Part shown: positions 52,513-62,950 of the stretch, piece after piece
Position numbering within the stretch: the stretch's first letter is position 1
Layout: each line of letters opens with the position of its first letter
Program-made: the position numbers and the translations under genes
The notes under the pieces: model-generated
The model's input: the letters and a program-made list of their open reading frames with translations, nothing else
Databases searched by the model: none
What the model was told of the DNA's origin: nothing
Source of the DNA: Symsagittifera roscoffensis
Taxonomy: Eukaryota; Xenacoelomorpha; Acoela; Convolutidae
DNA: 64,000 bases
Assembly (NCBI RefSeq): GCF_963678635.1
Contig: NC_087068.1
Location: 22,101,029-22,165,028, forward strand
Direction: 5' to 3'

Positions 52513-53591
52513 CTAATCTTTAAAGGCAATGTGTCCCTCCTCTACGATCATTCTCTCATCATCCCAAACCGGCAGCATGTTCTCCAGCCTAGCCTGCTCG
52601 CGCGTCCTCAAGATATCCCGAACCCCGAACTTCGGGGTTATCGAACCTCTCATATTTATCGCTTGTGTCGTCCACGAATTTATCTTGATGTCGCACGTGT
52701 GAAAATAAACTGCGGCTGAGTACCCAAAAAACAATGAATCCCAACCGTCCGTGAACTCCTTCTGTTGCTTCTCCACCGTGGCTCTCGCGTGTAGGGATGG
52801 GATAACCAGCGGGCTATTCATTCCCAGGGTCATTCTTCTGATTATCGGGAACTCCGGGACAGTGGTGGGCAGAACTTCTCGCTCAACTATCATCTCCAAC
52901 TCTCTCTTTACCAGGTCAAAACTTCCCTTCCATGCCGGGATTTTCAAGATCTCTTGCTTATCCGCTGCCAGGGGATTCAAATTCCAGAATTTGGGGTAGA
53001 CCTTAATGGGACCCTCACGTTTTCGCCCCATTCTGCACTGTAACTGTCCCCGGAAGTTGAACACCATCAACTCGGGATCTTTCACTTTCCCGAAGAGCAC
53101 AGTGTCGCTCATCCGTGCCCTCAATTCCTCTTGTCTGCACCAGTTCAACGCTGTCCCATCTAGCACACTTATCAAGCTCACGTGCACCACTGAATTCCGG
53201 TATGCCGCCAGGAAAGGCGTATGTTACCGCGGATCAGGAAAGGCGGATCAGGAAAGACGCATGTTACCGCCGGCCCATAGATGCAGGTCACGACCTCACC
53301 AAGCCCCCTGATCATCCCTAGTGGGTTAGATCTCATGGCCAGACACAGATCAGTCAATAGAGGCATGCTTCCATTCACCTCCTTCAACTCCTCTTTCGTC
53401 TTGGGATTCCTCTCATCGCCTGTCAGGTAACGATTTTGCATCAAGAGATACTCCACCAACAACGTCTTCAGTCCGGCCGTGCACTTATACGAGTAGGTTT
53501 CCGCACTTGGGTGAGTCCTTCCCATCGACAGAGGTTCTCCATATTTCATCAATCGATGAAATGGCGTTAGTTCCCCGTGGATCAAGAGCAC
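52513..53591 (-). pseudogene. Unit B: conserved domain (YGPAVT / NWC / PKFWNLN), split by an insertion
   Basis: 53178-53591: MPLLTDLCLAMRSNPLG and YGPAVTCVFPD. 52513-53190: SVLDGTALNWCRQEEL, YPKFWNLNP, then RRMTLGMNSPL and a region matching the start of the X 630-aa ORF. The two frames are separated by a 30-40 bp partial duplication at about 53210-53275 (ATGTTACCGCGGATCAGG repeated), also present in unit C, so it predates the tandem duplication. Homologous to X 11200-12179. Confidence 0.65.
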
Positions 53592-53600
53592 TAGTGTCTA

Positions 53601-54104
53601 TTATCCATCAATTCGTAGTGTTTCCACACCCCTACTGAAAATGTAGGCCGAACCCATGTTGAACAGATACCTGGGGTAGACCAAGTACAGGGCCAACAAG
53701 AGATTTATGGGCATGCTCAGCAATTCCTGCACGAACGCATCGAAATTGATATCTTTCGCATAAAACACTCTAGCCATGTACCTCTTCTCCCAACAAGGGC
53801 TCAAGAATCTCAAGATCTCGTGATTCTTCCTCGTCTTCAGATCGCCCTTCGCGTGTTCCCTCCAGAATCCCCCAACGGTGACTTCATTCGACGCTGTGAC
53901 AAATCTTCCTACCGTCAGGTCTCTGCTCTCTGCCACTTCTAGCTGCCCCTCAAGAAACTCCCATATCTGCTTGTTGAGAAGTGGTGCATTCTCCCGCGTC
54001 TTGCCCGTGGCATTCTCAAGCCTTGGTGTCAGGAACGACCACCTGCCTCTCTCTTCCGTGAGACGGTATGCCATTGCTTCCAATTGTTTTTCGGCCACAG
54101 CCAC
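53601..54104 (-). CDS. Unit B: helical ORF (167 aa)
   Basis: Helix-rich, with WEFLEGQLEVAESRD, NEVTVGGFWREHAKGD, LSMPINLLLALYLVYPRYL and the end FSRGVETLRIDG, which aligns with EGIQNLQLDG in X 12183-12629. One hydrophobic run (LLLALYLVY) is too short to call a membrane segment. A near-identical copy is at 60335. Confidence 0.55.
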   Translation of the reverse strand: MAVAEKQLEAMAYRLTEERGRWSFLTPRLENATGKTRENAPLLNKQIWEFLEGQLEVAESRDLTVGRFVTASNEVTVGGFWREHAKGDLKTRKNHEILRFLSPCWEKRYMARVFYAKDINFDAFVQELLSMPINLLLALYLVYPRYLFNMGSAYIFSRGVETLRIDG

Positions 54105-54202
54105 GTTCTTCCTTTTGTTGCTTTGTCACCTCGCCTTGCTGGTGGCGCTCGTGATTGTCAGATCTAGGCCTCAAAACCACAGACTAGCTGTCAAGTGGCC
54201 TA

Positions 54203-54931
54203 TTATTGGGTGATTGTCCATATTTCTGGATTAAGTTTCAATTGCCGAGCGAGGTTCGAGATCTCAAGTAAGAGGACCTCATCCAGTACTATGAGGATAT
54301 CCGCCAACTCATATAATCCTCTTAAGGCATGAGACACATCCGCCCAGGCCACTGCCAGTTCTGACTTACGAAGCCTCAAGTTTGTGGGCTCCAGCCCGCG
54401 ATTAGGGTCAGCTATCAGTACCCGCCACGCGTTCACTTCCGCTTTCAAGACCAACATGGCATACACAAACTGTAAAGCAGGCGGCATACTCGCGTAGCCC
54501 GGGGACGTCGTGAATGCCACTCTTGTCCTGGGTCCGAATCGAGAAACCACAGATTCCTGCACCTCATTCATCGCAGCGAACAATGTCTGAATCGCTTCCA
54601 ACATCTTCTTGGGCGTTGGTGCCTCGCCCTTCAGGTGCACCATTAGCCCTGCCGCATGCAAGTGATCGTTCATTCCTGCAAATACCAGTAGCTCCGGCTC
54701 GCAAGGCATCTCCGATTTGATCGCCAGCCCCAGGGTCAGCATCTGATTTAACTCTGCACCAGGCAGTAAATACACTAAGGGTTCCGGCCAAAATAGTTTC
54801 GGGGATGTCCCTTCGAAATCCGAGCCCGCCACGATGATTACTCTTGCCGCTCTCGGGTCTGATCGATCATATACTGCCAACATCTTGGCCAACTGTGACC
54901 TTTCCGCATGATTTACCATATATCGGATCAT
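54203..54931 (-). CDS. Unit B: second SGNH-like domain (242 aa)
   Basis: More complete than in X. A strand and turn RVIIVAGSDFEGTSP (block I-like Gly-Ser-Asp), YLLPGAELNQML (block II-like Pro-Gly-Ala), LLVFAGMNDHLHAAG (block III Gly-x-Asn-Asp), FTTSPGYASMPPALQFVYAM, then RVLIADPNR and ILIVLDEV. No Asp-x-x-His pair where block V is expected, so it resembles the SGNH fold without an obvious catalytic dyad. It may bind a ligand instead of cleaving it (inference). Confidence 0.6.
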   Translation of the reverse strand: MIRYMVNHAERSQLAKMLAVYDRSDPRAARVIIVAGSDFEGTSPKLFWPEPLVYLLPGAELNQMLTLGLAIKSEMPCEPELLVFAGMNDHLHAAGLMVHLKGEAPTPKKMLEAIQTLFAAMNEVQESVVSRFGPRTRVAFTTSPGYASMPPALQFVYAMLVLKAEVNAWRVLIADPNRGLEPTNLRLRKSELAVAWADVSHALRGLYELADILIVLDEVLLLEISNLARQLKLNPEIWTITQ

Positions 54932-55280
54932 CGGCTAGCTTAGAACCCTCGTACGCGGCATTCGGGAGCCCCATGTCTCTCGGCTCAAGCAGCTTCTCCA
55001 CCACTCTTAACTGCGCGGGAGTTGCCACCCTGATTCGGGCTATGCCTGTTCGATGTTTGGGAGGTTCCACTATGAGTCCTGGACTCCCCAACTGATTGAG
55101 TGGCCTGTAGTTGATTGGTCCCATTAGCGACTTCAGCGGGATCCCAGTCAAGTCTGCTGTTTCCCTTGTCCTCGCTCTTGAGAAATGCGCCTCGTGGGCG
55201 TTCAACCAATCTACACAGTGGTGTCGACTCAACTCCACGTGTGACACGTTATTGAGTCCCAGGACCTCTCCTGTCTGCAT
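54867..55280 (-). CDS. Unit B: linker between the two SGNH-like domains (137 aa)
   Basis: Contains CVDWLNAHEAHFSRAR and LMGPINYRPLNQLG, then IARIRVATPAQLRVVEKLLEP. The middle aligns loosely with X sequence at 13100-13300 (PVNARPLQDVRL; GRFLVTRAPIGQHVKMF). It overlaps the next domain in a different frame, so a frameshift lies near 54900. Confidence 0.5.
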   Translation of the reverse strand: MQTGEVLGLNNVSHVELSRHHCVDWLNAHEAHFSRARTRETADLTGIPLKSLMGPINYRPLNQLGSPGLIVEPPKHRTGIARIRVATPAQLRVVEKLLEPRDMGLPNAAYEGSKLADDPIYGKSCGKVTVGQDVGSI

Positions 55281-55328
55281 TCCAAATCCTCGAGATCCAA
55301 CTCTTTTACCCTCTCCAGATATCGCGTT

Positions 55329-55727
55329 TTACTCGCCTCTTCCGGTCTCTCCACTCTTTTTGTCCACCACCACTACCGAAGACACCAACGAACTCTGGGG
55401 CGTGGATGATTCTGGCTCCTCGGCTTCCATCGGTGTGGATCCTGGTTGTCTGGTCCGGCTACTCCTTGAACTGTCTCTCGAGTCGACTCTCGCTCCCAGA
55501 CGGCTGGATAGGGGTCTAGGGGCAAAGAAAGAAGGTATCGGGGTTCGACCCAAGGTAAACTGGGCCGTTTCCAGCAGGTCCGACTCTAGCAAGTTTATGT
55601 GCCTCTGGAAGACACCATTCAGCCATTCCGTTCCCTTGAGCGTATCAAAGTGAATGCCATCTGAGGACGCATTGTCCGGAAGGGAGCGTTCCATCAGGTC
55701 GGCCACATCTAGCAATCTCACGAGGAG
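55329..55727 (-). pseudogene. Unit B: first SGNH domain, C-terminal part, truncated
   Basis: Sense: VLLVRLLDVADLMERS, SSDGIHFDTLKGTEWLN (block V Asp-x-x-His), then a Ser/Arg/Pro-rich linker (SRLGARVDSRDSSRSSR). Upstream blocks I-III are missing because the unit boundary at 55727/55728 cuts through the domain; the apparent extension of the frame to 55832 reads into LTR and 3' UTR of unit C and is not native. Confidence 0.7.
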
Positions 55728-56225
55728 CACCCCAAAATCATGTTTCTCGTGTTGCTCAAGGTCAAACTCCCAAATATGACCGACTGGCACATACTCCCCG
55801 GACTCAAGATCGATGTCGTCATGAAGTGTCACCGTCTGCCAGTGAGCCCCCAGAATGTTGAGTGTTGCTCAAGATACAGTGCCAGTGGTCATTGCAGAAG
55901 TTTGCAGCTGATTTTACTTTATCTACACCCCAAAATTCACAACCATGCAAAATTGTCATATTATCGCTCAACAGCAATCAAAATCTACATACACCTCCAC
56001 CCTAAATTTCCGCTTTATAAACTAATGATTAAAATTTTTTTCGTTTTACCCAATCAGAAAATTGTCGTGCAGCATTTTGACTCATATAATAGATATAGTA
56101 TATTAAAAACAATACTTTGGCTCATTAAAATTTCTTTTCCGTGACCTCAGATTTTATCCGAGTTCACACTCCAGCCCCCCTTTCATTCCCTCTCAAGACT
56201 CAAGAAACCGACACTGAGCTCCCTG
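55728..56225 (-). other. Unit C: partial LTR (55728-55791), purine tract and 3' untranslated region
   Basis: The last 64 bp of the second-family LTR (ending CGACTGGCACA), then TACTCCCCGGAC and the conserved AT-rich 3' UTR. Only the sense-start of the LTR is present. Confidence 0.8.
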
Positions 56226-56749
56226 CTCACTTCGTGCTCCTCGCCTTCGAGGTGCTAGATCCTGATGCATCTGACACTGTGATCTGCCTCAGCTTCCTCA
56301 TCGTTGGAGCTGATCACGATCTGTTCCCAAGCCTTCAGTTGTTTGCAGGATCGCATCCACTCCCTTTGCTCTTGCAACCTCTTCGCCTGGTTCGGCAAGC
56401 CCTTCACTTTAGATTCCCGGCTCAGGCAAAAGGAGTTTTGTAGGCTCAAACTCACTTTCTTCGCCAAGTCTTCTTCCAATATTGACTCCCTCGCCTTAGT
56501 GTGTTCTCTAGACACCCGACCAGCTCTTTTCCATCCCGTTGTGATTGCATTACGATGGGTCAATAAGGGTCTTTTGAAGGCTTCCGGCCCTATCTTAGCC
56601 AGGAACTGTCGATTTTCTTTCTGATGTTTCTTCATGTGATCCTTCGTCACCGCGATAACCAAGACGTCAAAGTCGCTCGAAACCATGGGAAGAATCTTAT
56701 GCGGATCTATACATGCCTGACCTCCATTGGTATAGCGAATACCTTGCAC
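56226..56749 (-). pseudogene. Unit C: C-terminal part of 3' block
   Basis: Copy of 48771-49313. A small deletion near 56298 shifts the frame (end reads EADHSVRCIRI) and one base is missing near 56655. Core motifs AFKRPLLTHRNAITTGWKR and QNSFCLSRESKVKGLPNQ are kept. Confidence 0.65.
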
Positions 56750-56941
56750 GCAGTCTCAAACAACTCAAGCCTCCTGCTATAATCAATAGGCGTGTATCGA
56801 TTCCGCTGTTGGTGTCTTTGACTCTCGATACTTCGTTACATTTTCTTCCATCCATCGCAACGCCAGCATTGAATTCATTACCATTAGGGTCATCTTCTGT
56901 CGATGATCGGGTAACCCGATTGACCTAACTTCTTTCACGTC

Positions 56942-58133
56942 CTATATCAGACAGAGGTTTGATTGCTCCGGATACCACACCGTTTGAGCCAGGCAGTGGC
57001 ACGGGCATTCCCCATGTGTGAGGTTTATACTCCGGAGGTTGCGTTCTCCCGATGCCTCAAGCAGAGCTTCCAGCTCCATCATTTTTTCGTGCGTCACATC
57101 ATTCTCCTCCAGGGCTGGTGTGCTGTTCATCGGTTTCCCGATCGTGTTTTGTCTCTCGAAGTCACTCGTGTTCTCACCCTCCAGGCTCAAGATTTCCTCC
57201 CCCAAGATCTCACCCAAGCTATCTCTTTGATCCCCCGGGACAATCCCCAGGATATTCCTCAACACTCTTTGCGAATGATGCGACCTTCGAGCCAGGCGTA
57301 CGCATTTGGGCACTGAGAAGGCTTTGTCGATCAGTATCCTCTGGCTGGATACCTCCACCATCGCCATGTGTAGTGGGTAGTGGCTTCCACACATGTTGGC
57401 CATGACTGATCCCACTAGGTACTTTGCGTTCACTGGCAAACTATAGGCTTAACCCCATTTCCGCCTCCAGACCAGTCTTCCACCCTCTGATATGCTTCCG
57501 GGTTATTTGCAGCGCTCCAGGCCATGACTCCACGCTCAACGCTGTTACCAAATGGTGCTCAGACTCCAGCATCTCCAGCGACTGTAAACTGCACATCCTT
57601 GAGAAGAACCCCAACGCTGTTGCTATATTTACGGTAGTGTTCGTGTAACACTCAGCCACTATCTGCACTTCACTCTTCTCTTTCTCGGTGATGTCGCCGA
57701 ACCAAGTGGCTAGGTCTTCTCTCTGAAAGGACTGTATCCTGACACATGATCGTCCATCGCAACAATGCTCTGTCAAATCGAGACAACTACCGGGTTCCAT
57801 CTTCTTCATGGACTTCTCTAGCTTATTCATAATTTCTCCAGGCTCCTTATTCTGGGGTAGGATCGGCTTGTGTATCACGTTCAGTGTTCCCAAGTCTTCA
57901 TCCTTCGTCGCAGACAGTCTTACTCGCTCCGTGACTTCTTCTATCAGGCTTGCATGTAGATGTGGGCACCAAGAAGGCCACAGCAATTTACAATTATCAA
58001 TATCAATTACCTTCGCTGTCCAAAACTTCAACAGCTCGGTCACTTCAAAATTCTTGTGGGCATTCCCGGCCTCTAATCCAAAAAAGGGTTGTATGGTATC
58101 CCCATTACTCCAGATACATATTGGTAGTCCCAC
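56942..58133 (-). pseudogene. Unit C: 3' block ORFs equivalent to 49475-50416
   Basis: Two frames, 57441-58133 (230 aa) and 56942-57439 (165 aa), split by an 18-bp or so deletion near 57450. It keeps the segment lost in B: LRSINLTHGECPCHCLAQ and TVWYPEQSN, which aligns with SIMLTHDEFPCHCLLQTWWY in X. The CxCxC-like spacing (ECPCHC) is conserved across families. Confidence 0.65.
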
Positions 58134-58927
58134 CGTTTGTTGGGTTTCGAGTAGTCTCTAGCCAGGGCTAAATTGCGATGCACGTAATGCCCTTCTTCGA
58201 ACTTCTTGTTGTAGAACCTCCGTATTTCGTCAAGTTTCTCATGACTCTCTAGAGACTGTCTGGAGTCATCCTCCTTTTCGATTCCAGTACTGTGGTACAC
58301 GTTCATTATGAGCGTGGAGACTCTCCTTTCCATAGTTTTGATTCCCGTCGCCTTCTGATGACATGTTTGGACGGTACTGTTGGTCATCACTGACATTATC
58401 CACCTCAAGAAACAAGTGGTATCTTTTCTCCTCGCTAGGCTCAAACCGGAATTATCTCTGGCGATATGCTGCACCAGCATTTGATAAACCTCCAGACTCT
58501 TGCTGCCCAGCTTCAACTTATCGTGTGAGGTCAACAATTCTAGTTCTATTCCCGCCAGGCTCCATGCGAACATCAATTCTCCTGCCGTCCTGACGAAAGG
58601 GCTTGCCATCAATGGCAACGCAGACGCGGGTGTTCTCATCGCCTCTTTGAAGTATTCCCGCAGTAGATTTTGCCAAGTTCGTTTCAGCTGGTTCCCCAAC
58701 TCTAACTTGTTAATCTCGGCTTTTTGCTGGGTAGCCCAATTACGACGCTTGCGGGACACTCTACAATCGAGTTTCTTCAGACAATCCTCTAGTTCTTTCA
58801 TGGTCTCCAGAGCCATCCACCAAGGTCGAGCGGTATTCCTCGTCGCATTTCTCTCAAGACGATCGCTAGCTACTCTTTTCCCCGTGGCCTGGTGCTCAGT
58901 CGAGATCCAATCTTTGCTAACGTCCAC
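58073..58927 (-). CDS. Unit C: 3' block ORF (284 aa), intact
   Basis: Best-preserved piece of the array. Starts MDVSKDWISTEHQATGK, then basic RKRRNWATQQKAEINKLE, EYFKEAMRTP, MFAWSLAGIELELL, KDTTCFLRWIMSVMT, and ends YVSGVMGIPYNPFLD. Charged and helical; no known domain. Homologous to X 9200-9800 and the end of the 630-aa ORF. Confidence 0.65.
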   Translation of the reverse strand: MDVSKDWISTEHQATGKRVASDRLERNATRNTARPWWMALETMKELEDCLKKLDCRVSRKRRNWATQQKAEINKLELGNQLKRTWQNLLREYFKEAMRTPASALPLMASPFVRTAGELMFAWSLAGIELELLTSHDKLKLGSKSLEVYQMLVQHIARDNSGLSLARRKDTTCFLRWIMSVMTNSTVQTCHQKATGIKTMERRVSTLIMNVYHSTGIEKEDDSRQSLESHEKLDEIRRFYNKKFEEGHYVHRNLALARDYSKPNKRWDYQYVSGVMGIPYNPFLD

Positions 58928-58930
58928 TTC

Positions 58931-59534
58931 CTATGTTTTTCCACTCGTCGAACCCATTTTGGTGTTTGCCATCTGAGGTCGGTAGTCTTCCTCTGTTGCC
59001 CAGCTCGTCGAGACTTCCATTCCCTTCATGACCTCGGCCAGCTTCCTTGGTGCGGAGCTTCCCTTATAAGCTGCTGTCTTCCATCGCGCTAAAATCATGG
59101 GAGCCGTCTCCTTCAGATTCTTTTCAGAGACCGCATCCGCCGAGGGACTACTCAACTCTTCTGTCTCTCTTCTCCTCCTCCGAGACCTCACCCTCTACTT
59201 GGGGGCGTTGCCACTTCTTTATCCCGGTCCAGCCTTTCCAACTCTTGCCTGCCCCTTCTCGAGCCTTAAGGATATTAGTATCTTAAATCATATTACTAGT
59301 CTTACTCATATCATCCCTTTCAATCTTAATCATTTTATCATCAGTTTATTTTTGTTCAGAGTAGAGCTGTCTATACATGCGTTATCTTTGGTCTTCCGCT
59401 CTTCTTCCCTCAGTTTGATCATTTTGCTCAACAGTTCCTCTCTTGCCTTCTCATCCAATCCGCTACCCAACAAGACAGGTTCCCCGAAATTCACCACCGT
59501 GTCCCATAACTCCTCTTTGAAGTCTTCCAGCGAA
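58931..59534 (-). pseudogene. Unit C: remains of the charged linker, internal deletion
   Basis: 58931-59191 matches unit B 51303-51560. Sequence to about 59534 matches B 51640-51920, then jumps to the equivalent of B 52800, a deletion of about 0.88 kb relative to B. The joint reads CTTCCAGCGAAGATCACCAG. Confidence 0.65.
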
Positions 59535-60334
59535 GATCACCAGCGGGCTATTCATTCCCAGGGTCATTCTTCTGATTATCGGGAACTCCGGGACAGTGGT
59601 GGGCAGAACTTCTCGCTCAACTAGCATCTCCCAATCTCTCTTTACCAGGTTAAAACTTCCCTTCCATGCCGAGATTTTCAAGATTTCTTGCTTATCCGCT
59701 GCCAGGGGATTCAAATTCCAGAATTTGGGATAGACCTTAATGGGACCCTCAAGTTTTCCCCCCATTCTGCACTGTAACTGTCCCCGGAAGTTGAACACCA
59801 TCAACTCGGGATCTTTCACTTTCCCGAAGAGCACAGTATCGCTCATCCGTGCGCTCAATTCCTCTTGTCTACACCAGTTCAACGCTGTCCCATCTAGCAC
59901 ACTTATCAAGCTCACGTGCACCACTGAATTCCGGTATGCCTCCAGGAAAGGCGTATGTTACCGCGGATCAGGAAAGGCGGATCAGGAAAGACGCATGTTA
60001 CCGCCGGCCCATAGATGCAGGTCACGACCTCACCAAGCCCCCTGATCATCCCTAGTGGGTTAGATCTCATGGCCAGACACAGATCAGTCAATAGAGGCAT
60101 GCTTCCATTCACCTCCTTCAACTCCTCTTTCGTCTTGGGATTCCTCTCATCGCCTGTCAGGTATCGATTTTGCATCAAGAGATACTCCACCAACAACGTC
60201 TTCAGTCCGGCCGTGCACTTATACGAGTAGGTTTCCGCACTTGGGTGAGTCCTTCCCATCGACAGAGGTTCTCCATATTTCATCAATCGATGAAATGCCG
60301 TTAGTTCCCCGTGGGTCAAGAGCACTAGTGTCAA
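59535..60334 (-). pseudogene. Unit C: conserved domain (YGPAVT / NWC / PKFWNLN)
   Basis: Copy of 52800-53591 with the same 30-40 bp internal duplication (59944-60009) and frame break. It keeps SVLDGTALNWCRQEEL, YPKFWNLNP and MPLLTDLCLAMRSNPLG. Confidence 0.65.
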
Positions 60335-60838
60335 TTATCCATCAATTCGTAGTGTTTCCACACCCCTACTGAACATGTAGGCCGAACCCATGTTGAACAG
60401 ATACCTGGGGTAGACCAAGTACAGGGCCAACAAGAGATTTATGGGCATGCTCAGCAATTCCTGCACGAACGCATCGAAGATGGTATCTTTCGCATAAAAC
60501 ACTCTAGCCATGTACCTCTTCTCCCGACAAGGGATCAAGAATCTCAAGATCTCGTGATTCTTCCTCGTCTTCAGATCGCCCTTCGCTTGTTCCCTCCAGA
60601 ATCCCCCAACGGTGACTTCATTCGCCGCTGTGACAAATCTTCCTACCGTTATGTCTCTGCTCTCTGCCACTTCTAGCTGCCCCTCAAGAAACTCCCATAT
60701 CTGCTTCATGAGAATTGGTGCATTCTCCCGCGTCTTGTCCGTGGCATTCTCAAGCCTTGGTGTCAGGAACGGCCACCTGCCTCTCTCTTCCGTCAGACGG
60801 TATGCCATTATTTCCAATTGTTTTTCGGCCGCAGCCAC
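60335..60838 (-). CDS. Unit C: helical ORF (167 aa)
   Basis: Copy of 53601-54104 with about a dozen residue changes and no frame break, ending FSRGVETLRIDG. Retention of an intact frame in both units may simply reflect recent duplication. Confidence 0.55.
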   Translation of the reverse strand: MAAAEKQLEIMAYRLTEERGRWPFLTPRLENATDKTRENAPILMKQIWEFLEGQLEVAESRDITVGRFVTAANEVTVGGFWREQAKGDLKTRKNHEILRFLIPCREKRYMARVFYAKDTIFDAFVQELLSMPINLLLALYLVYPRYLFNMGSAYMFSRGVETLRIDG

Positions 60839-60936
60839 GTTCTTCCTTTTGTTGCTTTGTCACCTCGCCTTGCTGGTGGCGCTCGTGATTGTCAGATCTA
60901 GGCCTCAAAACCACAGACTAGCTGTCAAGTGGCCTA

Positions 60937-61665
60937 TTATTGGGTGATTGTCCATATTTCTGGATTAAGTTTCAATTGCCGAGCGAGGTTCGAGATCTCA
61001 AGTAAGAGGACCTCATCCAGTACTATGAGGATATCCGCCAACTCATATAATCATCTTAAGGCATGAAACACATCCGCCCAGGCCACTGCCAGTTCTGACT
61101 TACGAAGCCTCAAGTTTGTGGGCTCCAGCCCGCGATTAGGGGCAGCTATCATTACCCGCCACGCGTTCACTTCCGCTTTCAAGACCAACACGGCATACGC
61201 AAACTGTCAAACAGGCGGCATACTCGCGTAGCCAGGGGACGTCGTGAATGCCACTCTTGTCCTGGGTCCGAATCGAGAAACCACAGGTTCCTGCACCTCA
61301 TTCATCGCAGCGAACAATGTCTGGATCGCTTCCAACATCTTCTTGGGCGTTGGTGCCTCGCCCTTCAGGTGCACCAGTAGCCCTGCCGCATGCAAGTGAT
61401 CGTTCATTCCTGCAAATAGCAGTAGATCCGGCTCGCAGGGCATCTCCGATTTGATCGCCACCCCCAGGGTCAGCATCTGATTTAACTCCGCACCAGGCAG
61501 CAAATACCCTAAGTTTTCCGGCCAAAATAGTTTCGGGGAGGTCCCTTCGAAATCCGAGCCCGCCACGATGATTACTCTTGCCGCTCTCGGGTCTGATCGA
61601 TCATATACTGCCAACATCTTGGCCAACTGTGAGCTTTCCGCAGGATTTACCATATATCGGATCAT
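60937..61665 (-). pseudogene. Unit C: second SGNH-like domain, one premature stop
   Basis: Copy of 54203-54931. A stop at 61207 (after SPGYASMPPV) splits it. AGSDFEGTSP, LLPGAELNQML and LLLFAGMNDHLHAAG are kept. Confidence 0.6.
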
Positions 61666-62029
61666 CGGCTAGCTTAGAACCCTCGTACGCGGCATTCGGG
61701 AGCCCCATGTCTCTCGGCTCAAGCAGCTTCTCCACCACTCTTAACTGCGCGGGAGTTGCCACCCTGATTCGGGCTATGCCTGTTCGATGTTTGGGAGGTT
61801 CCACTATGAGTCCTGGACTCCCCAACTGCTTGAGTGGCCTATAGTTGATTGGTCCCATTACCGACCTCAGCAGGATCCCAGTCAAGTCTGCTGTTTCCAT
61901 TGTCCTCGCTCTTGAGAAATGCGCCTCGTGGGCCTTCAACCAATCTACACAGTGTTGTCGACTCAAGTTGTGACACGTTCTTGAGTCCCAGGACCTCTGC
62001 CAATTCCTGTCTGCATTCCAAATCCTCAA
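61601..62029 (-). CDS. Unit C: linker between SGNH-like domains
   Basis: Copy of 54867-55280 with LMG-like VMGPINYRPLKQLG and IARIRVATPAQLRVVEKLL. It overlaps the next domain in a different frame, as in unit B. Confidence 0.5.
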   Translation of the reverse strand: MRIWNADRNWQRSWDSRTCHNLSRQHCVDWLKAHEAHFSRARTMETADLTGILLRSVMGPINYRPLKQLGSPGLIVEPPKHRTGIARIRVATPAQLRVVEKLLEPRDMGLPNAAYEGSKLADDPIYGKSCGKLTVGQDVGSI

Positions 62030-62041
62030 GATCCAACTCTT

Positions 62042-62458
62042 TTACCCTCTCCAGATTTCGCGTTTTACTCGCCTCTGCCGGTCTCTCCACTTTTTTTGTC
62101 CACCACCACTATCGAAGACACCAGCGAACTCTGGGGCGTGGATCTGCCTCCTCGGCTTCCATCGGTGTGGATCCTGGTTGTCTGCCCGGCTACTCCTTGA
62201 ACTGTCACTCGAGTCGACTCTCGCTCCCAGACGGCTGGATAGGGGTCTAGGGGCAAAGAAAGGAGGTATCGGGGGTGGACCCAAGGTAAACTGGGCCGTT
62301 TCCAGCAGGTCCGACCCTAGCAAGTTTAAGTGCCTCTGGAAGACACCATTCAGCCATTCCGTTCCCTTGGGCGTATCAAAGTGAATGCCATCTGAGGACG
62401 CATTGTCCGGAAGGGAGCTTTCCATCAGGTCGGCCACATCTAGCAATCTCACAAGGAG
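62042..62458 (-). pseudogene. Unit C: first SGNH domain, C-terminal part, truncated at unit boundary
   Basis: Copy of 55329-55727 with SSDGIHFDTPKGTEWLN and the same truncation joint (62458/62459), plus a small deletion in the linker near 62140. Confidence 0.7.
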
Positions 62459-62950
62459 CACCCCAAAATCATGTTTCTTGTGTTGCTCAAGGTCAAACTT
62501 GCAAATATGACCGACTGGCACATACTCCCCGGACTCAAGATCGATGTCCTCATCGAGTGTCACCGTCTGCCAGTGAGCCCCCAGAATGTTGAGTGTTGCT
62601 CAAGATACAGTGCCAGTGGTCATTGCAGAAGTTTGCAGCTGATTTTACTTTATCTACACCCCAAAATTCACAACCATGCAAAATTGTCATATTATCGCTA
62701 ACAGCAATCAAAATCTGCATACACCTGCACCCTAAATTTCCGATTTATAAGCTATTGATTAAAATTTCTTTCGTTTTACCCAATCAGAAAATTGTCAGGC
62801 AGCATTTTGACTCATATAATAGATATAGCATATTAATAACAATACTTTTGCTCATTAAAATTTCTTTTCCGTGACCTCAGATTTTATCACACTCCAGCCC
62901 CCTTTCTTTCCCTCTCAAGTCTCAAGAAACCGACACTGAGCTCCCTGCTC
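62459..62950 (-). other. Unit D: partial LTR (62459-62522), purine tract and 3' untranslated region
   Basis: Same arrangement as the start of unit C, with the same left joint. Confidence 0.8.
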
